Position numbers and translations under genes: made by a program
In this document: positions 1 through 10,699 of the stretch, one piece after another
Layout of the letters: the number at the start of each line of letters is the position of its first letter
Position numbering within the stretch: the first letter of the stretch is position 1
Assembly (NCBI GenBank): GCA_029582165.1
Contig: CM055889.1
Location: 13,572,841-13,636,840, forward strand
From: Portulaca oleracea
Lineage: Eukaryota > Streptophyta > Magnoliopsida > Caryophyllales > Portulacaceae
Length of the DNA: 64,000 bases
Direction of reading: 5' to 3'
Notes under the pieces: generated by a model
Seen by the model: the letters and a program-made list of their open reading frames with translations, nothing else
Databases searched by the model: none
What the model was told of the DNA's origin: nothing

Positions 1-365
1 TCTTTGTTGCAATTCCCGCATTTCTTTTTTTTTTTTTTCTACTCCACCTTGAATCAATCATACTCCTGTCTTTCGTAAATGGTGAATTTTCTACAGCTTC
101 AGAGCAAATTACTCAGTTTAATTCGCGTGATTGTTTTTTTTTCCTGTGTATCGTATGATTTCAATCGATGATGATGAGATCATAGCAGTGGCACAATGCA
201 AATCAATCTGTTCTATTTGTACAATTTATGCGTCAATTCATCTGTTTATCTTCTAAATCGCATGTCTATGAATAGAATTTCTCAGCTGTAGCTTCATTAC
301 AGCAACTGGCTAAGCATGAGTAAACAATTAGCAATAATTTAAGTAATTTCGTATTTTTTTCCCAG

Positions 366-3300
366 GAAAATAACGAAGAAACTGCGGTGGACCTTGAGAG
401 TCTACGAGGGAAACCTCAATCAGGTGGCTGTTAATCTGCAATTTACTATGCGTATTTTTTTTTCAGCGGCTATAAATTTGCTAAATCTATGAGTTTGTGA
501 CTCGTTTGGCTTTGAATTTGGTTGATTGTGCAGCTGCTTTGAGTAGCGTACCAGCTTTGGGAGGCATATCAGGTGGCAAGTCTCAGTGGAAGCGCAAGTA
601 TGGTTCGCTTTGTTTTTTCGACATTGATTTATATGTATTACTAATATGTGCTGGAAATTCAAATAGCATGCGATTTGTTAATCATAGTTTCCATATTGTG
701 AAAATAGGTCGATGGTTACTCTTGCACTGACTATACTTACTAGTTCGCAAGCTATACTCATTGTTTGGTCCAAGAGAGCCGGGAAATACGAATACAGTGT
801 TACAACTGCCAATTTTCTGGTGAGATTTGCATCCTTTTGACATCGATTATGATGCTAGAAAGTATTAATCTCTTTGTTGAATGTTGGTTATGCAATTTGA
901 GAAGTGCCTGTTCTGTGCCTTTTCTCAGATGAATATTATTTTTATAAGCCATTCAAATTGAGTACTGTATGATTTGATGAGTTGACTTGTGGTTGTTCTT
1001 TCTGTATGTAGGTTGAAACTTTAAAATGTGCATTGTCACTGGCAGCATTGGCAAAAATTTGGAAAACCGAAGGTGTTAATGATGATAACAGGTTATTAAC
1101 TAATGTCATCCAATTTTACCTTCGCAACTATGTTTCCAAAATATAGACTTCATATGGCAATGTGATGGGAAAAAGTAGCGTAACATGACATTTATGTATG
1201 CACTTGCTTGTAATCTTTATGTCTAGAGTTGGATGTCTCTATTGTACCAGTTATGTTCATATTCTTATATAACTTACTGGATATGTTCCGGCATGGAATC
1301 TTAGTTTAGCTTTCCTCCTGGTTTCTTCATTTAACTTTCATATATTTTGGGAAGTTCTAAATAATACATGCCCAATTCGTTCATTTATTTATGCCCACTG
1401 ATGCTAAACTGAGTTTGTGTTCTTCCTGGCTGTCAATTGTCAGATTAAGCACCACACTGGAGGAAGTAATTGTTTACCCTATTCCAGCAGCACTTTACCT
1501 CATCAAGAATTTACTCCAGGTTGGTTCTTGTCACCTGGATCGACTTCTTTTACAATACATATAGAACTAGATTTTATTCTTATATAACCCCATGTTCCTC
1601 CTCAGTATTATATCTTTGCGTATGTGGATGCTCCGGGATATCAGATACTGAAGAACCTGAATATCATCAGTACTGGTGTTTTATATCGTATCATCCTCAA
1701 GAAAAAGTAAGTGTTTAGCATTATTGTGTGAGAGAGAGTAGTAAAGATGAGAAATGACTGTCATAGTTTATCAGCTTCTATGTATATATCCTTTGAAATA
1801 TATCATTTGAAAATAAGTCATCATATCAAAACAAAGGAGTAACATCATATGATTAGGATAATGTTTGTATGGAGGGAGGTAATGCACAACGCATTGAGAG
1901 TCTTCCAACATTTCAAGGTCCTTTTCTTTTTCTAATGATTTTGAAATTTCAGGTTAAGTGAGATCCAGTGGGCAGCATTCATTATATTGTGTGCTGGGTG
2001 TACCACTGCACAGCTCAACTCAAAGTAAGATTAATAGTGTTTTTGTTTTTCGTTTGACCATTCGTGTTCTATAATCCTGCACCTGCAAAGAATAATTATT
2101 GTGTTCCATTAGCATGGGTGTGGTAATGCATATATCATGATTTCATGAGTGGTGGGCATTGGCTTTGAAGTGCATAACAAGTTGTACTTGCTCTTAAATG
2201 CTCATCTCCTTCACTTGCAGTTCTGATCGTGTTCTTCAAACTCCCGTTCAAGGTTGGGTGATGGCCATTGTGAGTTTTTCTTTTTCTGAGGCACTTATTT
2301 CAGTTATTCTGAATGAACATAGGAACTCCAAGTCCAACTCAGTAATTTCAAGCAAAAGAACAGTGTGATGTTACATTGTTACCCCATGGTTTTAGAATAA
2401 CTGGAGGCATTTTCCTGCAGGTCATGGCTCTTCTTAGTGGATTTGCTGGGGTTTACACAGAGGTAAGCCCAGGACTAATAACATTCATTATTTACTATTC
2501 TAAGGCAGAAATGTAGAATCTACTGCTAGAAATCTTGGAACTTAGTGCTATACTATACAGAGTTTGTGCCAAAAAAGAAAAGGAGCCTATTGCATGCATT
2601 TTGAGTTACCTGAGGAGTCTGTTTCTTTATTTACAGGCAATTATCAAGAAACGGCCTCAAAGAAACATAAATGTGCAGAACTTCTACTTGTATGTTTTTG
2701 GAATGATTTTCAACGCTGTGGCTATAGTGATTCAAGACTTTGATGAAGTTGCGAACAAGTATGTAATCTTTCACCCCCCCCCCCCCTCCCCCCAGTCCTT
2801 GGCTCCTTGCTATATGTATACTTCAGATCAACCATAGATGCCTGTCCCTAGTGGATCATTTTCTGACCAAGTGTTCCTTTTTGGCCTGGAACAATGGTCA
2901 AACCATTAAAAACTTTGGAACATCATTTCTTAAGCTTTTGGCATGGATTTTTGAATGGCTAAAACTAATGTGATTTGTTAATTCCCTTGGATTTCGGATG
3001 CATCATATCTAGTTAATTCTACTTCCTGTTTACTTCCACTTGCAGGGGCTTCTTCCACGGTTACTCATTCATTACCGTTCTCATGATTGTAAATCATGCA
3101 CTCAGGTAACTGAAATGCTCACTGAATAATTCAATGTGTCCTTCAGACTTGTAGACTTGGCCTCCTTTACCAGTCCCTGTTGTAGTTTCTTAGCATATTA
3201 ATTGCAGTACTATTGTACCACAGACTGTCCTTCCTCTGGACTATAGGATCAGATAAACAATTATCATTTGGGGATAAGCTTCTGCTTGCCCCTTTTTGAG

Positions 3301-4256
3301 GCAAATTAAGCTTCCATAAATGACCTTAGGCTATTCTCAATCTTAATTTCTGTGAGGGGTCCATGTAGAGCAACAGATACGCACTAAATTTGTTTGCCTT
3401 CCCCTGCAGTGTGTTTAGCGCAACTCTTAATAGTCTTATTATTGGTTTGCCATTCTCAATTTCTCCCCATTCATTTTCTCTCTTTTCTTATTTCACTAAG
3501 TGTCATGGCTTTCTCTTTTCTATGGCAGTGGCATTGCTGTCTCTATGGTGATGAAGTACGCTGACAACATTGTGAAGGTAAAGCCCTCTGATAATTTTTC
3601 TTGCCTTTAGCGTTAGTTTTTACATCCAAGGTTTTTACTTCGATCACTTTTGGACCTTGAAATTCTAAAGATTAATGGGGAAAAAAAAGAAAGAAATGAT
3701 GACTACTATCACAATGTGCCTTAAAAGCTACCCCCTACCCTCCTTTAAAATGAACGTGCCCAGCCATAGAAATTGCAGAATCCAGTTTCATCAGAACTTA
3801 TTGTATAATATGATGATTTGTGAATTGTAAAGATTGATTCACAAAATTACAGAAGTAATGCCAAGTACTCACTTAGACAAACTATTTTACAGGTGTATTC
3901 GACTTCAGTGGCGATGATTCTAACCGCAATTGTCTCGGTCTTTCTGTTTGGTTTTCATCTCTCCCTTGCCTTTTTCCTTGGTACCATGTAAGTCTCTATT
4001 ATCCATTGCTATGTCTCTCACACTTTCATCATTTACGCTAATTTACCTCTCTTCATTGCCACTGTAATCTACTTCAGCGGCAATCATTGTAACTGAATAA
4101 CTTCTCTTTATTGCCTTTTCCCCACCTCCAACTTATCTAAATCTTTATTTCAACCGGATAATTAATCTCTCTCTCATTGTTGGGATAAATTGTCCATGAA
4201 ACAGTGTTGTCTCGGTGTCTGTATATTTGCACTCAATCGGAAAGGTGCAAAGATAA
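366..4256 (+). CDS. ROCK1: ROCK1-type ER nucleotide-sugar transporter, 5' end unresolved
   Basis: Fourteen coding exons can be joined in frame: 366-423, 534-597, 708-819, 1012-1091, 1444-1519, 1606-1706, 1953-2024, 2221-2269, 2421-2462, 2637-2758, 3046-3105, 3529-3577, 3893-3987 and 4205-4256. All introns are GT-AG and the phases close over 343 codons plus TAA. The first visible exon opens in phase 0 without a convincing ATG, so the start lies in an unresolved upstream exon or before the window. The protein is hydrophobic and multi-spanning, with family-typical stretches such as LTILTSSQAILIVWSKRAGK, YYIFAYVDAPGYQILKNLN and VSMVMKYADNIVKVYSTS near the C-terminus. These match plant nucleotide-sugar transporters of the CMP-sialic-acid-transporter-like group, closest from memory to Arabidopsis ROCK1, which moves UDP-GlcNAc and UDP-GalNAc across the ER membrane. 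The family is certain; the ROCK1 orthology is recalled, not computed. The acidic N-terminal leader (residues from 366 to 597) is longer than I expect and is supported only by splice-phase agreement. Confidence 0.9.
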
Positions 4257-5425
4257 TGAGAAGTCTTCACATTATGACGCCAGTCTCATTGAGCTGTTGG
4301 GATGGGATCCGTATACCAATCATATAAAGATGTGTGGAGTTGGTCCTACAATCAAGCAAGATTACTTCCAGGTTGGAGTATTGACAATGCTTGAACAGTA
4401 TTCACACTCATCCCTACAGTTTGGAGATTATTCTAAATGGAGTTATGCAGTTACATTAATGCAACTACTTTGACGCAGTCAGTCCACAAATTCATGGTTG
4501 AAAAATCAAGCAAGATGCAATGCAGCAGCTAACAAGTTCATTTTGAAGCACGGCGTTTCACATGGGAGTGGTTGGTGTCAATTTTTGTTTAACTAAATTC
4601 GGTGTTGGGTTACTGTAAAATGCCATTGGATTTCAGCTAATTTGCAATAATTTACTGATTCATTGTAGCCAGATTATGTTTATTTTCACCTCCCGAACTT
4701 TGCTCGTATAGGAATCTGTATATAGTCTATACATCCTGCCGCTGCCTCCAAGTGTTCCAACTGCAAATTTTCATTCTTGAACTTATTGTTTTATTATTGT
4801 TATTGTTCTAGTTCTCCATTTCAGACTCTACAAACAATAATGTTTGTTGAGATAATGTTGCGTACATTTGAATCTTTCTTGCAGAAACGGAACCTTCACT
4901 GCTAGTTGTTTGTTGTTGTGTTTCTTAGGGGTCCTATTGTCATACAATTAGTTCTTTTATGACTTTGATGTTCTATACAATCAGTTATGCTGTTATGTTA
5001 TGACTTCATGTTCCATACAAGTTGTTTAATATAATTATTACATATGGAAATAGTTTGGATGTTATATGTAATATGTTTTCAGAAACTTTTGGAGGCCATT
5101 GTCACGCCTAAAAGTAGCAGTTACGGGGAGACAAACTGTTTGGGAGGTGATTTTTTTTTTGAAGTGGATATGACCAATAATTTATATTATAATGATTTTG
5201 AAATTTAAATGTGACTATTAATTTATTGAGTATTACTTAAATAAATTATTATTTATCATTATATTTATTATTTATAGGCAAGCAGAGTCACAACAAAACT
5301 TTGGTGGGATTACTTTTATCATATATCACTCACCTTCCTACTGTGTGTTCTTATAATACATTTGTAATTTTGTATGTCTTTACAAAAACTATTTGTGTTT
5401 AAGTTCCTTTGTGCTCTTGAACATG

Positions 5426-5497
<72 letters not shown>

Positions 5498-6232
5498 ATG
5501 AGTTATTGGATTACATCAATCACCATCAAAACACAGGAGAACACAAACAAAGAGCACATAAATATCCATCTCTATCAAAATTAATATGTAGAATTGAAAT
5601 AAGACTATTTTCAATTACATGAATTATGTAATAATGCATCTAATTAATAGGCAAGGCAATCAGAAATACAAACACTAATAGATGCTCTATTGCTCTGTAG
5701 GTTATACATAATAGAATAAAAAAATTTAGTTGGTGATACCGTAGCTCCCAATGATAGTAAAAAGGTCTCCTTCCCACATCCTAAATTAAAAAATTAAATA
5801 AAAAAATAATGGACAAAGGAAAAAAAAATTGTATCAATGCAAGGTAGGAGGCCTCTTTTAGAATGGAGTGCCTAACCATGCATGATAACTAATCCAAGTT
5901 TTAAAGTCTCTTTGTGAGGCTTCTTCAGCAAATGAAACAACAATCACTACTATATATCAAAGTGGGTCATGTTTTTATGGGGTGTAAAAGGAAGAAAATT
6001 GTTGGGATTTCTATCAAAGCTAAGAGAGCGTTTGGTAAGAATTTCAGGGAATTTTTTTTTTGGAAAGTTTTCCCTTACCCATCTTAAGGGAAATTTTTCC
6101 TAGGAAAACATTAGAAATGGTGAATCCCCTGTAAAATTTTTCCCAAAGTCAATATACAATCAAACATGCAGAAAATAAGTCAACTTGAAAAAATTGACCG
6201 TTTTCTGAGATTTTTGACCCATCAGACGCAAC
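4257..6232. other. Intergenic stretch, no gene seen
   Basis: Begins with the likely 3' UTR of the transporter. It then holds AT-rich DNA, the ATT microsatellite at 5428-5495, and near 6025-6180 a short piece with the AGCGTTTGGTAAGAATTTC-type start common to plant MITE remnants. No coding potential beyond low-complexity frames was found. Confidence 0.6.
5428..5495. repeat. (ATT)n microsatellite
   Basis: About 22 uninterrupted ATT units. The poly-Tyr and poly-Leu reading frames across it are artefacts of the repeat. Confidence 0.97.
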
Positions 6233-6709
6233 CTAAAGGAAATCATGGAAGGATGAAGGATGAACCTCAAACTCCCTCACATTGAGATCAATGAAGTCAT
6301 TTTTCTGACCAAATTCATTCTCTTTTTCATTGGTCTGAAGAGGAACCACCTCGTCTTGACATTCTCTCTTCTTTTTACCACCAGCTTTGTGTTCCTCATG
6401 TTTCCTTTTACCAGTAGAAGAACTTGCTTGTTGTTTGCTTCTTCTTTTTGTTGCCCTTTGCACCTCATTCTCATTCTCATCCTTGTCTTCTTCTTCTTCT
6501 TCTTCTTCTTCTTCTTCTTCTTCTTCTTCTTCTTCATGCTCTCTAATTTTCATCACAACTGATTTCTGTTTTTGCATGTTAGCTAATTCTCTTATGACCA
6601 ATTTAGGCTCATGATGATGACTACTACTAGTGCTTTGATCCAGGGATTGGATTATTGATGAAGATTCTAAAATGGGGTATGGCCATGAAGGGCTCCCTTC
6701 ATCATCCAT
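6233..6709 (-). CDS. Small nuclear-like acidic/basic protein with poly-Glu tract
   Basis: Intronless 158-residue frame. The ATG at 6709 has a good plant context (ACCATGG); the frame continues upstream only to a TTG, so this start is preferred. Features in order are an N-terminus MDDEGSPSWPYPILESSSII, a Ser/His-rich stretch, about 16 consecutive Glu encoded by a GAA run (TTC on the plus strand, about 6488-6533), a Lys/Arg-rich segment with KRRSK and GGKKKR that could be nuclear-localising, and a conserved-looking C-terminal FIDLNVREF. The DLN piece resembles an EAR-type repression motif but lacks the usual DLNxxP proline. I do not recognise the family. The absence of stops, the plausible start context and a TATA-like box about 150 bp upstream favour a real gene; the trinucleotide run makes length polymorphism likely. 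Confidence 0.55.
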   Translation of the reverse strand: MDDEGSPSWPYPILESSSIIQSLDQSTSSSHHHEPKLVIRELANMQKQKSVVMKIREHEEEEEEEEEEEEEEEEDKDENENEVQRATKRRSKQQASSSTGKRKHEEHKAGGKKKRECQDEVVPLQTNEKENEFGQKNDFIDLNVREFEVHPSSFHDFL

Positions 6710-6860
6710 GGTTTCAGAGAGAGAGAGATGTTGAGAGAGAAAGGGAGGTGGCAAGTTAGTAAGTAAGTATGAAGAGGAAATGTATGTTTGTCAAATAAAA
6801 AGAAGCAGGACTTGGTCTTGAGCCCCTAAACTGAGAAATGTAGGAGTAGGAGAGTAGTGT

Positions 6861-6868
6861 GTATATAT
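6861..6868 (-). promoter_or_regulatory. TATA-like box upstream of the poly-Glu gene
   Basis: Reads ATATATAC on the minus strand about 150 bp upstream of the chosen ATG at 6709. It is the only TATA-like element in that interval; the start site is inferred. Confidence 0.4.
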
Positions 6869-7188
6869 TCAAATGCCATTTAATGCTAACTCAATAATAA
6901 TGCAATGGAATGGAAGGAAGCTAAGCTTGGATGGTGTCAAGTGTGAACACCAAAAGAATTGGGGGGACAAAACTATCAACCTCACACAAAGAAAGAGAGG
7001 ATGGAAATGGAAGAGTGTGAAAATTAGTTGGTATACATATATACTTGCATATTTTTCAAGAACTTGTGAAATATGGAATATAATTCCCAAGCCGAAACTA
7101 AAAATATTGTACCCATTACTTTGATACAAATCCAAGCCGCAATTGGTTCCTTTTTTTTTCTAACTCTTATGGCCTTTAATTAATATAA

Positions 7189-7466
7189 GGCCTCGTTCTA
7201 TTATACGGTTGGTTGCAGTGTGATAATGGTGCGTTGCAGTAGAATTTGAAAAAGTGTGGTGAATTGCGGTAAGTTATGGTGAATTGTGGTGAGAATTATG
7301 GTAAGTGAGGTAGGTGATGAGAGAGAATGTGAAAAGTAGAGAAGAGAAAAATAAAGAGATATATTGGTAATGATCGTGGTGTAGTATGGTGAAGTGTGGT
7401 AGAAATTAAAGAGTTGCAGAATGGTGTGGTACAACATCGCAATCTACTGTATAAAACAACGAGACC
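7189..7466. mobile_element. Tourist-like (PIF/Harbinger) MITE
   Basis: Flanked by TAA on both sides. Terminal inverted repeats are GGCCTCGTTCTATTATACGG at the left and the complement of CTGTATAAAACAACGAGACC at the right. The interior is rich in GTGGTGAA-type repeats. It belongs to the family seen at 29994, 36909, 39028, 39431, 39899 and 43637. Non-coding. Confidence 0.88.
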
Positions 7467-8560
7467 TAATAAATTTAGCTTGTTGTAATGTGGTCAACAT
7501 AATATGCGTAATCTTTCCGAGTTTTGGATAAACTTATTTGTCTGCCTATTTACCACAATGGTGTCATAAATAGCTTACTCTTTCTTTTAAATTTATTTGT
7601 CAACCACATTAAAGACTTTCTAGAGGGAAGACTTGCAAGACATTGTTTTCTTAACCTCTAAGAGAACTTTAACTTAAAAGGCATGTCTTTGCTAAAAACT
7701 TGATTAGGTGATTAAAGATGCCATTCAGGTTGAATTGGACTAGGTTGGGAGGTGGTATTTTCTTGGATTTACTTTGAAATCAAACTTCCTATTCACATTA
7801 AACCAGTTTTTGATTTTGTAACCCTTTTAAACTAGCCAACTAAGCATGGGTTCAATTTGACTGGTTCGTCAAAAATTGTCAAGATGCCGCATCCCTAACT
7901 AATACTCCCGCCATTTCATATTAATTGTTATTTTATTGATTGTCGGGGTCTCCAATATTACTCTTTGATTAATAATTTCTTATACAATATTTTATGAATA
8001 ATTGCAATATTATATTTTTATAATAGCATGTTACATTACTAATGTAATGTTAGTAATTTTACATAACAAGTCATTGTATATATTGAGAAATTTATGGTCA
8101 CAATTTTTAAAGTTGGATTGCACAATTTTCAAATACGATATTTAATATGGAATGAGGAGTAACTTAACTTTTTGTCTAAAAAAAATAACTTTGAGTTTAT
8201 TTCCACTGTTAAAACAATTTTCCTTTCTTTTTTCCCTTTTTTTCTTTGGCAAAAGAGCTTTCATTAAACCCAAGAAGCAGAGGTTACTTTTACACAATTT
8301 AGAATCAGTCCACAGCAAGGGAGATTTTCTCCAAGGGCTTTTGACCTGGAGGGCCAGTGTGAAGCAATTTGGACCATATAATAGCATATTATACCATGAA
8401 ATTCTAATTTGTAAATAAATGGGAACCTAGATAAATTCCTCCTTTATTTTTTTTATTTGTTTGACTTAGATAGATAGTTGCCCATTGCCCTTTTCATAAA
8501 AATAAAAAAAATATGGTTATGTTGTGGAAGAATGTAGATTTTTTTAGCATGAAAAAGTAT
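7467..8560. other. AT-rich intergenic DNA
   Basis: No gene or clear complete element. The piece around 7905-8160 carries Stowaway-like motifs (ACTCCCGCCATTTCATATTA at the left, TTTAATATGGAATGAGGAG at the right) and is probably an old Stowaway/Mariner MITE. Confidence 0.45.
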
Positions 8561-8822
8561 AGAGGCAAGACATTATTTCGAAGAGAGAAACAAATCGAAA
8601 ACTGACAAGGGTGAACTCGTCTCCTAGTCTCAGTTGGTGCTTCCAACGAAAAAGTTATCAGCAGCTAGATTCGGGTACTCGTGTCCTATCGAACACGAAT
8701 ATAAGTGTCGAACTCAGCAAATTTTAAGAAAATTTGCCTATTTTCATTCTAAAATTTGAAGTGTCGATCGGCAAAATTCCAGCATATTTGGTAAAAAGAG
8801 GAAGGTTTAAAATTTATGACAT

Positions 8823-9060
8823 AAAAATCATTGATATCCGTTATTTTGCATGAAGAAAAAGAAGAAAATAGGGGGTCCGTTGAATTTCAAGTAGTCCGTT
8901 TTACCAATAAGATACGAAGATTTACTTCACATTTGGAATTGCACAAAAAAGACTATTCATCTCAGAGAGGTATACAAAAAATTCTAGGAAAGCGGCAACG
9001 ACTATTGGCTTATTTGTCAAAAAAAAAAGATGGAGTACGTTATAAAGAATTAATAAGTCG
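8823..9060 (+). pseudogene. rps15: Nuclear copy of plastid ribosomal protein S15 gene (NUPT)
   Basis: The frame from 8831 reads [20 protein letters not shown], then [40 protein letters not shown] and VRYKELIS. This is the body of chloroplast S15 (small ribosomal subunit). The normal start codon is lost, since the homologous sequence only begins at about the fourth codon. After codon 76 or so the frame runs into unrelated nuclear repeat sequence (9061 onward) instead of the normal C-terminus. The DNA on both sides (8660-8770 and 9061-9140) is not plastid-like and contains GGGTACTCGTGTCC and CGTACCCTTGCGCACG type repeats, so the fragment was inserted into, or captured by, a repeat. Not expected to be functional. 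Confidence 0.88.
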
Positions 9061-9235
9061 TCGTACCCTTGCGCACGTATCGAGGGTCCAACACGGATAC
9101 GACATTTACCATGAAGAGTTGAAGTAACATAGGTCAGCAATGACAGGTGGTGCGTGAACGGTCACCGAAAGCCAAGGAGGTGATTATTTGAGGTTTTTGG
9201 AATGCTTGAAGATTGATGAAAACTCGTAGGCATGG

Positions 9236-9806
9236 TTGGTATTCAATGGTATCCATGAATGTCCTTTGATTCCATCCATGGACGCCAATCAAACATATGT
9301 ATGGATTAAGGGGTTATAAACCAAACAAACACTCATTTTGCCAAACAGACAACGCTTCATACCACATTCCCCTTATATAAGGACTATAGGTACCCCATCA
9401 ACTAATCCTTGTCGATAAGGTACTTTCATGGTTACGAAATGACCACGCTTATATGCCATTAATGGAGTACAAATATGTTGATAAGATAATTCAGTAATCC
9501 ATATTTGGTCATAATATTAACTTTTCATTACATTCATGTCTCTACAATAGCTTAATTGGTTGTTTTTTCTATTAGATTCAAAGATGGTCCAAGGCATATA
9601 CCATGGATGGTATAGGATGCTACCCATAGATGTACTTTGATTCCATCAATGGATGCCAATCAAATATATGTACAGATTACTCGGCTATAAACCAAACAAG
9701 CACCAAATTTCTAAACAAACAACACTACATACCACATTATCCTTTATAGGGAGCACAGCTACCTCATCAACTCATACTTGGTGATGAGGTAATTTCATGG
9801 TTATGG
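9236..9806. repeat. Direct duplication of a ~205-bp segment
   Basis: 9236-9440 and 9599-9806 are diverged copies. Both contain TTTGATTCCATC, GGATGCCAATCAAA or its variant, CTATAAACCAAACAA, and a closing GGTAATTTCATGGTTA-like stretch. They are separated by about 160 bp of unrelated sequence. Probably part of an unclassified repeat. Confidence 0.7.
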
Positions 9807-9823
9807 AATGGATGTTACTTTCT

Positions 9824-9828
<5 letters not shown>

Positions 9829-9876
<48 letters not shown>

Positions 9877-9904
9877 ATATATATGTATGTATATATATAT
9901 ATAT

Positions 9905-9934
<30 letters not shown>
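9829..9934. repeat. Compound microsatellite (AT)n-(GTAT)n-(AG)n
   Basis: A pure AT run is followed by ATGTATGT-type units and then by a run of AG. The Tyr/Ile and Arg/Glu frames over it are not genes. Confidence 0.95.
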
Positions 9935-9938
<4 letters not shown>

Positions 9939-10699
9939 TAGATTGTAATAATCCCAACTTTCAGCTTTTGAATGCCAATAATCCCTACTTTGTTTTTGTA
10001 ATACATGTATATACAACAGAACACCATTTTACCAAACAAACAAAAATACCCATTTTGCCAAAAACAACCCACTTCTATATGAGAGAAAACTCAATGCCAG
10101 GGGAGACAGGGCAGGAATGGAGGAGCTGCATAATTTCTCTGAGAGAAACTGCATTTTTTTTTTCCCTTAAATGAGCAGCATCAAAACTCTTGTACTACAT
10201 GGGACAGGATGGGATTTCACGGTCCAAATAGCTTTATGCTAAACCTTCAAACTCAAAGACCCTTTCTCCGAAACAAGCACCAAAAGTGGCTAGAAATGGT
10301 GAATTACAATTTTTCAAATAATTTTGAATATGTAAAAACACACAAGCAAAAAAAAAAGAATGAATAGTCATAGTGTCAGTGGAATCAACCTCCGTTCCAG
10401 CATGAAGTTTCTGTATCCAATCCATATGGAGCCACAGCATATGATCGATGCAATCTCATCGCGTTCTTCACAGAGCCTGCATCACCTCGTACTACATTGC
10501 GATCTCCAACTCCAGCCTTGGACAACAGAAAACCAAGAATTGCTTCAAACCCAAAGCAAGGAGCCATACACCCTTTACTTCCAGGGAGTGAGAGCGAGAA
10601 AATAAGTTTACCTTTCTTTGTACATTAATAATGAGATGAAATAACCAATACTCGTCAGGTTATGTGATCGAGTTGAATAATCTTGCACTCTGATTGATT

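Noticed and set aside
9797..10174. 125-codon frame across the AT/AG microsatellite
   Set aside because: Most of it is microsatellite translation.
10360..10605. Frames on both strands downstream of the release-factor gene
   Set aside because: No domain. The position fits the 3' UTR and downstream DNA of the minus-strand gene, and the final exon at 10700-10720 already supplies a family-typical end.
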